From positions 60,490-124,489 of the forward strand of contig NZ_JANFAU010000013.1 of the NCBI RefSeq assembly GCF_026130605.1: a DNA stretch of 64,000 nucleotides. The letters run 5' to 3'. The notes below the pieces were generated by a model. That model searched no databases and was not told where the DNA came from. It saw only the letters and a list, made by a program, of their open reading frames with translations. Below, in pieces: positions 36,632 through 44,617 of this stretch (positions are counted from its first letter, which is position 1; each line of letters begins with the position of its first letter). The position numbers were made by a program, and so were the translations under genes. Source of the DNA: Sphingomonas lycopersici. Its GTDB lineage: Bacteria > Pseudomonadota > Alphaproteobacteria > Sphingomonadales > Sphingomonadaceae.

Positions 36632-36739
36632 GTACGGTGTCGTGTCCCCCCTTTCGCGGCGCCGTATGGCACGCCTCTGGCGTGTCTCCTCCCTGAACCT
36701 TGGCCACCTCGCGCCACCGAGCGCGAGGTGGTTTTTTTT
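36632..36739 (+). ncRNA. candidate trans-acting small RNA, about 108 nt
   Basis: Between cytochrome b561 and the convergent formylglutamate hydrolase gene there is no coding frame, yet a promoter (36598-36625) and a textbook terminator (36704-36739) bracket about 108 bases. The predicted RNA has a 5' hairpin (UACGG...CCGUA) exposing CCCCCC (36646-36651), a tight hairpin GCACGCC-UCU-GGCGUGU near 36669-36685, then a single-stranded CUCCUCCC (36686-36693), complementary to Shine-Dalgarno sequences. C-rich loops of this kind are known in alphaproteobacterial regulatory RNAs. No Rfam family can be assigned by eye. Confidence 0.6.
36704..36739 (+). terminator. strong intrinsic terminator
   Basis: CCACCTCGCGC (36704-36714) pairs perfectly with GCGCGAGGTGG (36721-36731) around a 6-base loop, followed by eight T (36732-36739). 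The T run is on the plus strand only. Confidence 0.92.
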
Positions 36740-36748
36740 ATTGGTTCG

Positions 36749-37582
36749 TCACTCCGCGGCGAGCGAGTGGGGATTATCGAGCGCCTCGTCGGCCAGCGCG
36801 TCGATCGCCGCGCGGACCAGCGCCACCATCGACGCGAAGCCTGGCCCCGGCTGATCGAGCAGCGGGTCGAGGTAAAGCGACCGATCGATCTCGAGCTGGA
36901 TCGCGTGGATATGGCCCGCGGGCTTGCCGTGCCGATCGAGGATATGCGCGCCGGCATAAGGCGCGTTGCGCGCGTGGCGCAGCCCGGCGGCGGCGATCGC
37001 CGCCTCCACCCGCCGCACGAAGCGCACCGCGCTCGCCCGGCCGAACCGGTCGCCGGTGATGACCCGGGCGCTGCCGTCGATGATCGGTGGCATCGAATGG
37101 AGATCGAGCAGCACCGCGCAGCCGAACCGTTTGCGCGCATGCGCCAGCGCCTCGCTCAGCGCGACGTGATAGGGGCGGTGATCGGCGGCGATGCGCGCGG
37201 CGATATCCTCGGCTGAAAAGCGCTGGCGCCACAATTCCCCCGCGCGCGCGGTGCGGCGCGGCACCAGCCCAAGCCCGCCGCGCACCTTGGCGGTCGGCTG
37301 GCTCTCCCCGGCGCCTTCGTCGATGCGCGGATCGCGCTCGTGCTCGGCGCGGTTGAGATCGATCCACGCCCGGCCGATGCGCTGGATGAACATCGTCTCG
37401 CGTCCGCGCGCCGCGCGCGCCACCGCGTCGATATGGCGATCCTCCAGCGTCGTCAGCACCTCCACCGGCACGCGCAGATTGGCGCGCAGCGCCAGCGGGT
37501 AATCCCGCCCGCCATGCGGGACGGAGATCACCACCGGGCTTTCGGGCTGGTCCGGGCCGAGGATGTCGAACGAGTTTGGCAT
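36749..37582 (-). CDS. N-formylglutamate amidohydrolase family protein
   Basis: 277 aa. VVISVPHGGRDYP, RAWIDLNRAEHERDP, DHRPYHVAL and LLDLHSMPP are the motifs of the FGase family, which hydrolyses N-formyl-amino acids or similar amides with a metal. The family includes HutG of histidine degradation, but no hut genes are present, so the symbol is withheld. The gene diverges from cpdR; this pair plus tRNA-Val looks like a conserved backbone segment. Confidence 0.9.
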   Translation of the reverse strand: MPNSFDILGPDQPESPVVISVPHGGRDYPLALRANLRVPVEVLTTLEDRHIDAVARAARGRETMFIQRIGRAWIDLNRAEHERDPRIDEGAGESQPTAKVRGGLGLVPRRTARAGELWRQRFSAEDIAARIAADHRPYHVALSEALAHARKRFGCAVLLDLHSMPPIIDGSARVITGDRFGRASAVRFVRRVEAAIAAAGLRHARNAPYAGAHILDRHGKPAGHIHAIQLEIDRSLYLDPLLDQPGPGFASMVALVRAAIDALADEALDNPHSLAAE

Positions 37583-37714
37583 CGATGTGCGAGCCTATGG
37601 CAGGTGGCGGCTCGTCGCAACGGGCGGGTTGCGGGTGGAAAATGTTAATTGGTTGCCGCATATTGTCGCCCGGCGTTTCGCGAGGCCAGAAGGCAAGGAT
37701 TAAGCGACCCTACG

Positions 37715-38092
37715 ATGATCAGGATTCTACTGGCCGAAGACGATCAGGTGATGCGCGAATATCTTACGCGCGCGCTGGAGCGATCCGGCTATGCCGTGAC
37801 GCCGGTCGACCGCGGCACCGCCGCATTGCCGCTGATCGAGACCGAGCGATTCGACCTGCTGCTGACCGATATCGTGATGCCCGAGATGGACGGGATCGAA
37901 CTGGCGCAGAAAGCGGCGGAGATCGCGCCGGACCTGCGCGTGATGTTCATCACCGGTTTCGCCGCGGTCACGCTGAAGGCCGGCAAAACGATGCCGCAGG
38001 CCCGCGTGCTGTCCAAGCCGTTCCACCTGCGCGACCTGGTGATGGAGGTCGACCGCATGTTCGAGACCGATCACGTGAGCGGGCTCAATTAA
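37715..38092 (+). CDS. cpdR: CpdR-like single-domain response regulator
   Basis: 125 aa, receiver domain only. Phospho-acceptor Asp52 (LLLTDIVMPEMDG), acidic pair Asp9-Asp10, Thr80 and Lys101 (LSKPF) are all present. CpdR is phosphorylated through the CckA-ChpT relay; in its unphosphorylated form it primes ClpXP for cell-cycle proteolysis. The call rests on length, sequence and the formylglutamate hydrolase neighbour. ATG 37715 gives the normal N-terminus. Confidence 0.88.
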   Translation: MIRILLAEDDQVMREYLTRALERSGYAVTPVDRGTAALPLIETERFDLLLTDIVMPEMDGIELAQKAAEIAPDLRVMFITGFAAVTLKAGKTMPQARVLSKPFHLRDLVMEVDRMFETDHVSGLN

Positions 38093-38147
38093 TCGAATCC
38101 GGTGCTTGCGCACCGCATAACTGCCCGCTAAAGGCCCCACTCCCCGT

Positions 38148-38222
38148 GGGCGTGTAGCTCAGTGGTAGAGCACTGTGTTGACATCGCAGGGGTCGCAAGT
38201 TCAATCCTTGCCACGCCCACCA
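38148..38222 (+). tRNA. tRNA-Val (anticodon GAC)
   Basis: The 75-nt gene has a 7-bp acceptor stem GGGCGTG (38148-38154) with CACGCCC (38212-38218), discriminator A, and an encoded CCA (38220-38222). The D arm AGCTCAGTGGTAGAGC, the anticodon loop with GAC (TTGACAT) and the T loop TTCAATC are all in place. It marks the start of the accessory segment. Confidence 0.96.
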
Positions 38223-38229
38223 TCGAAAG

Positions 38230-38261
38230 CCCCGCTAATCCAATGGGTTAGCGGGGTTTTT
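38230..38261 (+). terminator. intrinsic terminator of tRNA-Val
   Basis: CCCCGCTAA (38230-38238) pairs with TTAGCGGGG (38248-38256), loop of 9, then five T. It follows the tRNA by 7 bases. Confidence 0.9.
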
Positions 38262-38540
38262 GTTGAAAAAGCCGGGCGTGGAAATGAGCCCGAAACGGCC
38301 AAATTTGACCCGATTTTACCCGTTTTGACCAACTTTTTTGGGCAAATTCTGGGCACGGGTTGGAGGACGTGTCGGGCGCCGTGTAAAATTGGGCCGGTAG
38401 CGACAGTTAGAACTGGGATCCGGCCCATTTTGTCGGCGTCAGTGGCGTGGGCGCCCCGGTACGGCGCCCTGTTGTTCCCGAGACGGCGGTAACGCTGTCC
38501 CCCGAGCTGCTACGTCCCTTGCTTGAGTATGAGCGCTCTC

Positions 38541-38615
38541 TCACGGGCTGCCGGGTTCAATGTACAGGGTGGTGAAACCCAGCCGGCCCAGCCCTTCGCG
38601 CACGGTATTGGCGAG
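38541..38615 (-). pseudogene. IS3-family transposase (OrfB) fragment
   Basis: The minus strand reads LANTVREGLGRLGFTTLYIE followed by PGSP and a TGA stop. 'LYIEPGSP' directly precedes the conserved WENGY...SFN block in the DDE integrase domain of IS3-group transposases; here the frame stops before it. Only about 25 recognisable residues remain, so this is debris. The rest of 38262-38817 holds no intact gene. Confidence 0.55.
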
Positions 38616-38652
38616 GCGATTTCCACGACGTCTGGTGTCGCAAAAATCCGGG

Positions 38653-38715
38653 ATCGCACACGAGGCACTCGAGCGTATCGGGTAGCTCTATGAGATCGAG
38701 CGCGAGATCACCGGC
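38653..38715 (+). pseudogene. IS66-family transposase (TnpC) fragment
   Basis: The plus strand reads IAHEALERIG-stop-LYEIEREITGN. IS66 TnpC proteins carry an 'EAL-RI--LY-IE-EI-G' segment at this kind of spacing; an in-frame TAG (38683-38685) interrupts it. No other part of the transposase is recognisable. Confidence 0.55.
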
Positions 38716-38817
38716 AATTGGTCAGGAAATGATGTTCCGGCCCCGGCACCCGCGCCTCCTACTCGCCGGGGGACATGCCCGCCGCCGCGACACTCGCCAT
38801 CGCCAATTCCCCTTTCG

Positions 38818-41802
38818 TCATAACGCCGTGGAAAGGCCGATCTTGAACTGGCGGCCCAAGGCGCTCGCGGTGAACGGATCGTAATTGTAATTGAGCCGCG
38901 CGAACGGGGGATTGCGGTTCGTCAGGTTGATCACCGACAGGCTCAACATAGTCTCCGGCATGATTTCATATTGCAGCGTGAAATCGGCGGTTTTGAATGA
39001 GTCGATATAGGTGCCCTGCGGCAATGCCGGGCTGCCCGGAATATTCGCATTCGGCCCGAAGATGCCGGTCGCGCTATCCGCGCGCTGATCATACATCTTA
39101 CCGACGTAATTGAAGGTGATGCGCCCGTTCAGCGGGCCGTATCTGGCCTCGACATAGGCCTGGCCCTTCCAGCGCGGCACCGGATAAGCGGTGGTCTGGA
39201 AGTTGAACTTACCGGCCGCGTCGAAGCCAGGCTGAACGACGACGCCGGCGACCGATTCCTCCCCAGTGCGATATTCGATATTATAGGTGGCGGATCCGCC
39301 GATGCCGATCCGCACCGGCCCGACCTCCGCGCTATAATCGAGCAGAATATCGAGGCCCGAATTGGTTACTTTGGCGCCGTTCTGATAATTGGTGATCACG
39401 CGCGAGATATTGCCGACGTTGCATATTCCCGCGCCGGCCACCCCGCCGCCGCCGTTGAAATAGAAGCGCTGACGCAGCGTGGCAAAGGCGGGATCGTCGC
39501 AATTGCCGCCCGCCGTCAGCGTCGAGACCATCCCGGCGAGCGGATCCGAGACGATCGTGTCGCGGATATTGTAACGGAAATAGTCGATGCTCGCCTTGAG
39601 GCCGCCGATCGCCAACAGCACGCCGCCCGAGATATTAGTCGAGGATTCGGGCTTGAGTGCGGGCGTGCCGAACACCTCGACCGGGCGGAATGCCGAGCCG
39701 ATCAGCTGCAGCCCGGTGAACGAATTGGTGGTGAGATATTGCACCGGCGGGCCGCGGAAGGTGGTGCCCAGCCCGCCGCGCACCGCCAGCCACTCGGTCA
39801 TCTGGAAACGCAGCCGCCCCTGCGGGTTGAAGGTCGAGCCGACCAGCCCGCCATAATCCTCGTACCGCGCAGACAATTGGCCATTGAGCGAATCGAGGAT
39901 CGGCAATTGCAGCTCGGCAAAGGTTGCCCAGACGTTGCCGCTCGCCTGGGTCGCGGTGGTGGTGCCGAGGAAGCCGAACGCGCCGCCTGCCTGCGCCGAT
40001 GGGCCACCGACCGTGCTCGGCGCGCACGGCCCGAGATTGCCGTTGATCGGGGTCTCACGGCACGGCGTCGTCGCCAGATCGGCCGACTGGCTTGGCGTGA
40101 AGCGATAGGTCGATCGGCGGAACTGCCCGCCGAACGCAAATTTCACTTCGCCGCCTGGCAGTTGAAGCCCGGTATCGCCCGAAATCGCCGCGTCCGCGAC
40201 GAGCAGCGAGGTATCGATGCGCTGGATGTGCGGCACGTACAGCCACCGCGCCAGCTCGATTGAATTCGCCACCGATGCGACATAATTGGGGTTGGTCTGC
40301 CCCGACACCGGATTGCCGCTGACCGCATTGCCGAACGGGTTGAGCCACAGGCAGCCGTTTTGCCCGGGCGTGCTCGCCGCAATGTCGCAATTCGCGCCGC
40401 CCAGCCCGCGCAATGCCAGCTGCAGTCGGTCGCCGTAAATGTCGGCACCGCGGATGATCCGGCTATATTGATGATAGGTGCCGGAAATGTCGAAATCGAT
40501 CCCCTCGGTCAGCGGCCCGCGCAACGCGAGCGTGAACCGCGCGCTATTCGAGCTGCGGCTGCCGATCGACGAGCCGGGATTGTCCGGATCGTCAAGCGTC
40601 AGCGGGTTTCCGCCGAGTTGGAACGGACGGTAGAATAAGGTCGGAAACACCACACCCGCGGTGGCGGCCGGCAGCGCATTCTGCGCGCGATAGGCCTGCA
40701 GCCCCGGATTATCGCCCGGCACGTAGAAACCCGACACGCTGCTGCGATCCACCCCGCCCAAAGAGACGAGCGAGGGCGGGAGCGACGGCAAAAAAGAAGG
40801 CGAGCCGAGATAGCGCGGAATATCCGACCATCCGTACAGCGCGGTCGCCTGCAACTCCATCGCACGCGGCAGATCGACAGTGATGTCGATAAACACCTGG
40901 CCGCGCCGCTCGGTCTCGGTCAGCGCGTCGAATTGCGGATTGTTGGCGATGCAGCGGTTGCGCGTCGTGACATAACCGCCGAGCGGCACGCAACTCGCAT
41001 CGCTCTGGATCGGGCCGAGCGCGGCGCCGGATGCGCTGATCGGCACGAAGCTGCCCGGATGGCCCGCCTGGGTCCAGCCGCCCTGCGGGTTTTCGGGATA
41101 GGGGCGCAACGAAAAGGCACGATCGAGAGTGAGCAATTGTCCGCGCGTCTGATAGCCGGCAGCAACCAGGAAGCGCAGCCCGTCGCCGCGATGGCCGTAG
41201 CTCAACGAGCCGTCGAAATCGCCATTGCTGCCCGGCACGTGCTTGTAGCTGCCGGCGACGCGGAAACCCTGCTGATCGGTGCGGGTGATGAAATTGACCA
41301 CGCCGGCGATCGCATCCGAGCCGTAAGTTGCGGCGGCGCCGTCCTTGAGCACCTCCACCCGGCCGATCGCGGCGAGCGGAATCAGGTTGATGTCGACGGT
41401 CGGCGCACCCGCGCCGGTCGCCACCAGCCGCTTGCTGTTGAGCAGCACCAGGGTCCGCTCCGGCGTCAGCCCGCGCAAATTGACCGTCGCGATCCCCTCG
41501 GTGCCTTGCGAGCGCGCGTCGAACTGATTGGCGTCGCCCAGCACGCCGGTCGACGTCGGCAGAGACTTTATCAACTCGACGACGGTGGGGCTGCCCTGCC
41601 GCTGCAATTCCTGCGCGCCGATCACGTCGACCGGCGCGCGCGCATCCTCGCGCGAGCCGCGGATCAGCGTCCCGGTCACGATGATATCGGCTGGCACGCT
41701 TGCCGCTCCTTCGCCGCTGGCGATCTGTGCCGATGCCGGCGCGATATGCAGCATGGTAACCGCTGACAAAGCGGTCGCCCCCCAAAATATTCTGCGCATC
41801 AT
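38818..41802 (-). CDS. TonB-dependent receptor
   Basis: 994 aa. Signal peptide about 1-25 (ending PASAQ), TonB box-like DIIVTGT, plug domain with PVDVIGAQELQRQGSPTVVELI, NLRGLTPERTLVLLNSKRL and VEVLKDGAAATYGSDAIAGVVNF (about 40-175), then a long barrel ending INLTNRNPPFARLNYNYDP and a hydrophobic last strand. It imports a large or scarce organic ligand through the outer membrane. With a LysR regulator and a sulfatase on the same strand upstream, a sulfated substrate is a reasonable inference. ATG 41802 or 41799, both behind GGGAGGGG. Confidence 0.94.
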   Translation of the reverse strand: MMRRIFWGATALSAVTMLHIAPASAQIASGEGAASVPADIIVTGTLIRGSREDARAPVDVIGAQELQRQGSPTVVELIKSLPTSTGVLGDANQFDARSQGTEGIATVNLRGLTPERTLVLLNSKRLVATGAGAPTVDINLIPLAAIGRVEVLKDGAAATYGSDAIAGVVNFITRTDQQGFRVAGSYKHVPGSNGDFDGSLSYGHRGDGLRFLVAAGYQTRGQLLTLDRAFSLRPYPENPQGGWTQAGHPGSFVPISASGAALGPIQSDASCVPLGGYVTTRNRCIANNPQFDALTETERRGQVFIDITVDLPRAMELQATALYGWSDIPRYLGSPSFLPSLPPSLVSLGGVDRSSVSGFYVPGDNPGLQAYRAQNALPAATAGVVFPTLFYRPFQLGGNPLTLDDPDNPGSSIGSRSSNSARFTLALRGPLTEGIDFDISGTYHQYSRIIRGADIYGDRLQLALRGLGGANCDIAASTPGQNGCLWLNPFGNAVSGNPVSGQTNPNYVASVANSIELARWLYVPHIQRIDTSLLVADAAISGDTGLQLPGGEVKFAFGGQFRRSTYRFTPSQSADLATTPCRETPINGNLGPCAPSTVGGPSAQAGGAFGFLGTTTATQASGNVWATFAELQLPILDSLNGQLSARYEDYGGLVGSTFNPQGRLRFQMTEWLAVRGGLGTTFRGPPVQYLTTNSFTGLQLIGSAFRPVEVFGTPALKPESSTNISGGVLLAIGGLKASIDYFRYNIRDTIVSDPLAGMVSTLTAGGNCDDPAFATLRQRFYFNGGGGVAGAGICNVGNISRVITNYQNGAKVTNSGLDILLDYSAEVGPVRIGIGGSATYNIEYRTGEESVAGVVVQPGFDAAGKFNFQTTAYPVPRWKGQAYVEARYGPLNGRITFNYVGKMYDQRADSATGIFGPNANIPGSPALPQGTYIDSFKTADFTLQYEIMPETMLSLSVINLTNRNPPFARLNYNYDPFTASALGRQFKIGLSTAL

Positions 41803-41866
41803 CCCCTCCCGCTCCGATGCATCTGAATCAGGCTAACGTGGGACGGACGCCTTGCGCTTGGTCAAA

Positions 41867-41885
41867 GAATACTTCGGGGTTATTC
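41867..41885. promoter_or_regulatory. dyad GAATA-N9-TATTC, possible LysR site
   Basis: GAATA (41867-41871) and TATTC (41881-41885) form an interrupted dyad in the 90-bp gap between the LysR gene and the TonB receptor. Interrupted dyads of this size are usual for LysR regulators. Confidence 0.4.
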
Positions 41886-41892
41886 CCTGCGA

Positions 41893-42777
41893 CTATAGCG
41901 ACCGGCGTTTGGAGAATTCGGCAATCTTGCGCACCAGCGGCACGCTCCACAGTCCGCGCGTGGTGAGCATCCAGCATTCGAACGGCCAATGCCCGGTGGT
42001 GCGCAGTTCCACCAGCGCGCCCGACACAAGATCTCGTTCGAACACGAAGCGCGGTCCTCGCGCGATCCGATCGGTCCCGAACGGATAGACGCGGATCAGT
42101 TCCGGTTCGTCCGTCAAAAGCGCGCGCAGATGCGCATCCTGCGCGTTCGTCATCGAGCCGATCCAGGAGAGAAGCGACCGATCGATCTGCAGATGCGCCA
42201 TCGGATAATCGAGCACCGCCGCCGGGCCGACCGGCGCCCGCTCGAGCAGGGGATGGCCGGGCCGCACGGCCATGATGATGTCAGTCTCGAACAGCTTGAC
42301 CCGGATCAGATCAGGAAATCCTTCCGCATTCTCCTTTCGTGTGAACGAAATGTCGTAAAGCCCCTCCTGCACGCCGCGCGCCAGTTGCGAGCGGCGCACC
42401 CGTTTGACGGCCAGTTGCAAATTGGGAAATTCGACCGCCGAATGCCGCATCACCATCGGTAGCGGCTTCAGATGCGTCACCGCGCCGACCGCGATCGTCA
42501 ACTGGCCGACCTCGCCGCGACTGCGCTGCCCGATCTCGCGCCGCAGCTTGGCCACCTCGTGCAAGAGCGGCTCGGCGCGGCGTGCGAGGAATTCGCCGTG
42601 CGACGTCGGGCGCGTCCCCTCGGCGGAACGCTCGAACAGTTGGATGCCAAGCTCTGCCTCCAGCCGGGCAATGCTCTTGCTGAGCGTTGGTTGCGATACG
42701 CCAAGCGTGCGCGCCGCGCCGTTGAACCCCTTCGCCTCGACCACGGCCACAATCTGTTCGAGGTGACGCAACTCCAT
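41893..42777 (-). CDS. LysR-family transcriptional regulator
   Basis: 294 aa. The N-terminal winged helix-turn-helix is MELRHLEQIVAVVEAKGFNG followed by AARTLGVSQPTLSKSIARLE (about 1-40); residues about 90-290 form the periplasmic-binding-protein-like effector domain. It lies between the sulfatase and the receptor on the same strand, so it probably controls this module in response to its substrate. Candidate operators lie at 41867-41885 and 44497-44511. Confidence 0.93.
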   Translation of the reverse strand: MELRHLEQIVAVVEAKGFNGAARTLGVSQPTLSKSIARLEAELGIQLFERSAEGTRPTSHGEFLARRAEPLLHEVAKLRREIGQRSRGEVGQLTIAVGAVTHLKPLPMVMRHSAVEFPNLQLAVKRVRRSQLARGVQEGLYDISFTRKENAEGFPDLIRVKLFETDIIMAVRPGHPLLERAPVGPAAVLDYPMAHLQIDRSLLSWIGSMTNAQDAHLRALLTDEPELIRVYPFGTDRIARGPRFVFERDLVSGALVELRTTGHWPFECWMLTTRGLWSVPLVRKIAEFSKRRSL

Positions 42778-42813
42778 CGCGCCAGCCTATATCAATTCAT
42801 GCCAGCATCATAA

Positions 42814-44433
42814 TCAGCGCAGCGGCACCTTCGCCGGATAGCTTTTGAACGTGTCGAGATGCGCGCGGATCGCATGCGTCAGCACCGGGATCTGCGGCTG
42901 TTTGAGTGGAGCGAGCGCATGTTCCTCCTTGGGATCGATGTAGAGGTTGAACATCTTCCCGCCATAGATCAGCTCGCTGACCGATGCTGAAAACGGGCTG
43001 GATCTCGGCCAGCTATCGTCGCTTTCGGTTTTCTGGTCGCGCACAAGGAATTTGAATTCGCCGACTCGCGCGCCCATGAACACATTGGTCGCCCAATAAT
43101 ATTCCACGCGCCGCGCGCTCTCGCCATTGTCGGCGAGCAGGAAGCCGCTCTGGTCGATGCCGTCGATATAGCGGTCGCCCGGCACCAGATCGGGCCGCCC
43201 GGCCAGCGACAGGCTGGTCGCGAACACGTCCATCAGATCGAACAGCCCGTCGGACACGCGCCCCGGCGCGATCACGCCGGGCCAGGAGGCGATGAACGGC
43301 GTGCGTATCCCGCCCTCGTAGATCGAGCCCTTCGCCGAACGGAACGGCGTGGTTCCCATATCGGGGAAGGTTTCCGCCATCGGGCCGTTGTCCGACGCGA
43401 TCATGATGATCGTATTGTCGAGCTGTCCGGCCTGACGCAGCGCCGCTACCACCTGCCCGACGCGATGGTCCAGCTCGACGATCACGTCCTTGAACGGATA
43501 GCGCCCCGGCGATTTGCCGGCGAATGCGGGGTGGGGATAATTGTCGAAATGCGCGCCGCGCGTGCCGAAATAGAGAAAGAACGGATTCGCCTGATCCTTG
43601 CGTGAGGCGATGAAATCGGTGGCGCGCTGAGTGAATTTCTCGTCGACGAAGCGGATCGTGTCGAGATCGATCGGATAGACCGGCTTCGCCTCCTCGCCGG
43701 TCCGCCCCGAAACGATCGCCATCGTCTCACCCGCCGCCGCCCAGGCTTTGCGGTCGGGGTCATTGACCAGATCGGGATTGCGCCATGGCTCGCGCCACGC
43801 GGTATAATCGTCGGACGAGGTGAGGATGCCGTAATAATCGTCGAAGCCGACATTCTGCGGCTGCGTCTCCTTCGCCCCGCCGAGATGCCATTTGCCGATC
43901 GCCTGGGTGGTATAGCCCGCTTGTTTGAGCAAGGCGGCAAGCGTGACCTCGCCGTTCAGCCCGGTCGCCGCGCTGTTCTCGCCCGGCAGATAGGGTTTGA
44001 GCAGCCCGGTACGCACCGGCAGCCGGCCGGTCAGCAGCGACGAGCGTGTCGGCGTGCACGAGGGTTGCGAATAGGCCGAGGTCAGCCGCAATCCGCTTGC
44101 GGCGAGGCGATCGAGATTGGGCGTGGGACTGCCGACCGCAATGCCCCCGCCGAACGCGCCCAGATCGCTCCAGCCGACGTCGTCCATCAGGATCATCACG
44201 ATATTCGGGGGACGGCCGAATTTCGCCCGCGCCGCGGCCAGCGCCGCCTGCGCCGCGCCCGACTGGCGCGGGTGTTGGATGACCGGCTCGCGGTTGGGCG
44301 CGGGGCGCATCGTTTTCGCGAGAAAGGCGTCGACCGGTTTGACCGGCGCCGGTTGCGCGGCCGAAACCGCGGGCATCGTCATGGCCGCCAGCGCGATTGC
44401 CGATGCGCGGATTGCGAGCCTCGTCATGGCCAT
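42814..44433 (-). CDS. sulfatase (formylglycine-dependent), exported
   Basis: 539 aa with a signal peptide (MAMTRLAIRASAIALAAMTM, cleavage near AVSA-AQ). Metal ligands DDVGWSD (Asp84, Asp85) and the modification motif C-x-P-x-R at Cys126 (SCTPTRSSLLTGR) mark a type I sulfatase; AIGKWHLGG and ASDNGPMAET are the other active-site blocks. The Cys must be converted to formylglycine by a maturase, which is not in this window. It likely cleaves sulfate esters in the periplasm or outside. It diverges from the Tat-exported hydrolase. Confidence 0.93.
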   Translation of the reverse strand: MAMTRLAIRASAIALAAMTMPAVSAAQPAPVKPVDAFLAKTMRPAPNREPVIQHPRQSGAAQAALAAARAKFGRPPNIVMILMDDVGWSDLGAFGGGIAVGSPTPNLDRLAASGLRLTSAYSQPSCTPTRSSLLTGRLPVRTGLLKPYLPGENSAATGLNGEVTLAALLKQAGYTTQAIGKWHLGGAKETQPQNVGFDDYYGILTSSDDYTAWREPWRNPDLVNDPDRKAWAAAGETMAIVSGRTGEEAKPVYPIDLDTIRFVDEKFTQRATDFIASRKDQANPFFLYFGTRGAHFDNYPHPAFAGKSPGRYPFKDVIVELDHRVGQVVAALRQAGQLDNTIIMIASDNGPMAETFPDMGTTPFRSAKGSIYEGGIRTPFIASWPGVIAPGRVSDGLFDLMDVFATSLSLAGRPDLVPGDRYIDGIDQSGFLLADNGESARRVEYYWATNVFMGARVGEFKFLVRDQKTESDDSWPRSSPFSASVSELIYGGKMFNLYIDPKEEHALAPLKQPQIPVLTHAIRAHLDTFKSYPAKVPLR

Positions 44434-44496
44434 GATGCGCTCCCCTGGTCCTTGTCGTTGCCGGCACGCTAACCGGTGCGTGGCGCAATGGCGATG

Positions 44497-44511
44497 ACAT
44501 AGCCGCTATGT
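44497..44511. promoter_or_regulatory. 15-bp palindrome in the divergent promoter region
   Basis: ACATAGC-C-GCTATGT is a perfect dyad in the 184-bp gap between the divergent sulfatase and hydrolase genes. It is a good candidate operator for the LysR regulator of the module. Confidence 0.5.
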
Positions 44512-44617
44512 ATTTCGGCTATTGGCTTAGCGCTGTCGCCGCCCGATCGCCGCCCCTAGGATCACGGCATGCGCGATCCGAAGCGGTCGCCGGGGCAAAT
44601 ATGAAGGGGAGTGGGCG

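Noticed and set aside
38262..38400. attL/attR pair for an integrated island at tRNA-Val
   Set aside because: I could not find a second copy of the tRNA 3' end within the window, and no integrase gene is present, so integration by a tyrosine recombinase is not shown.
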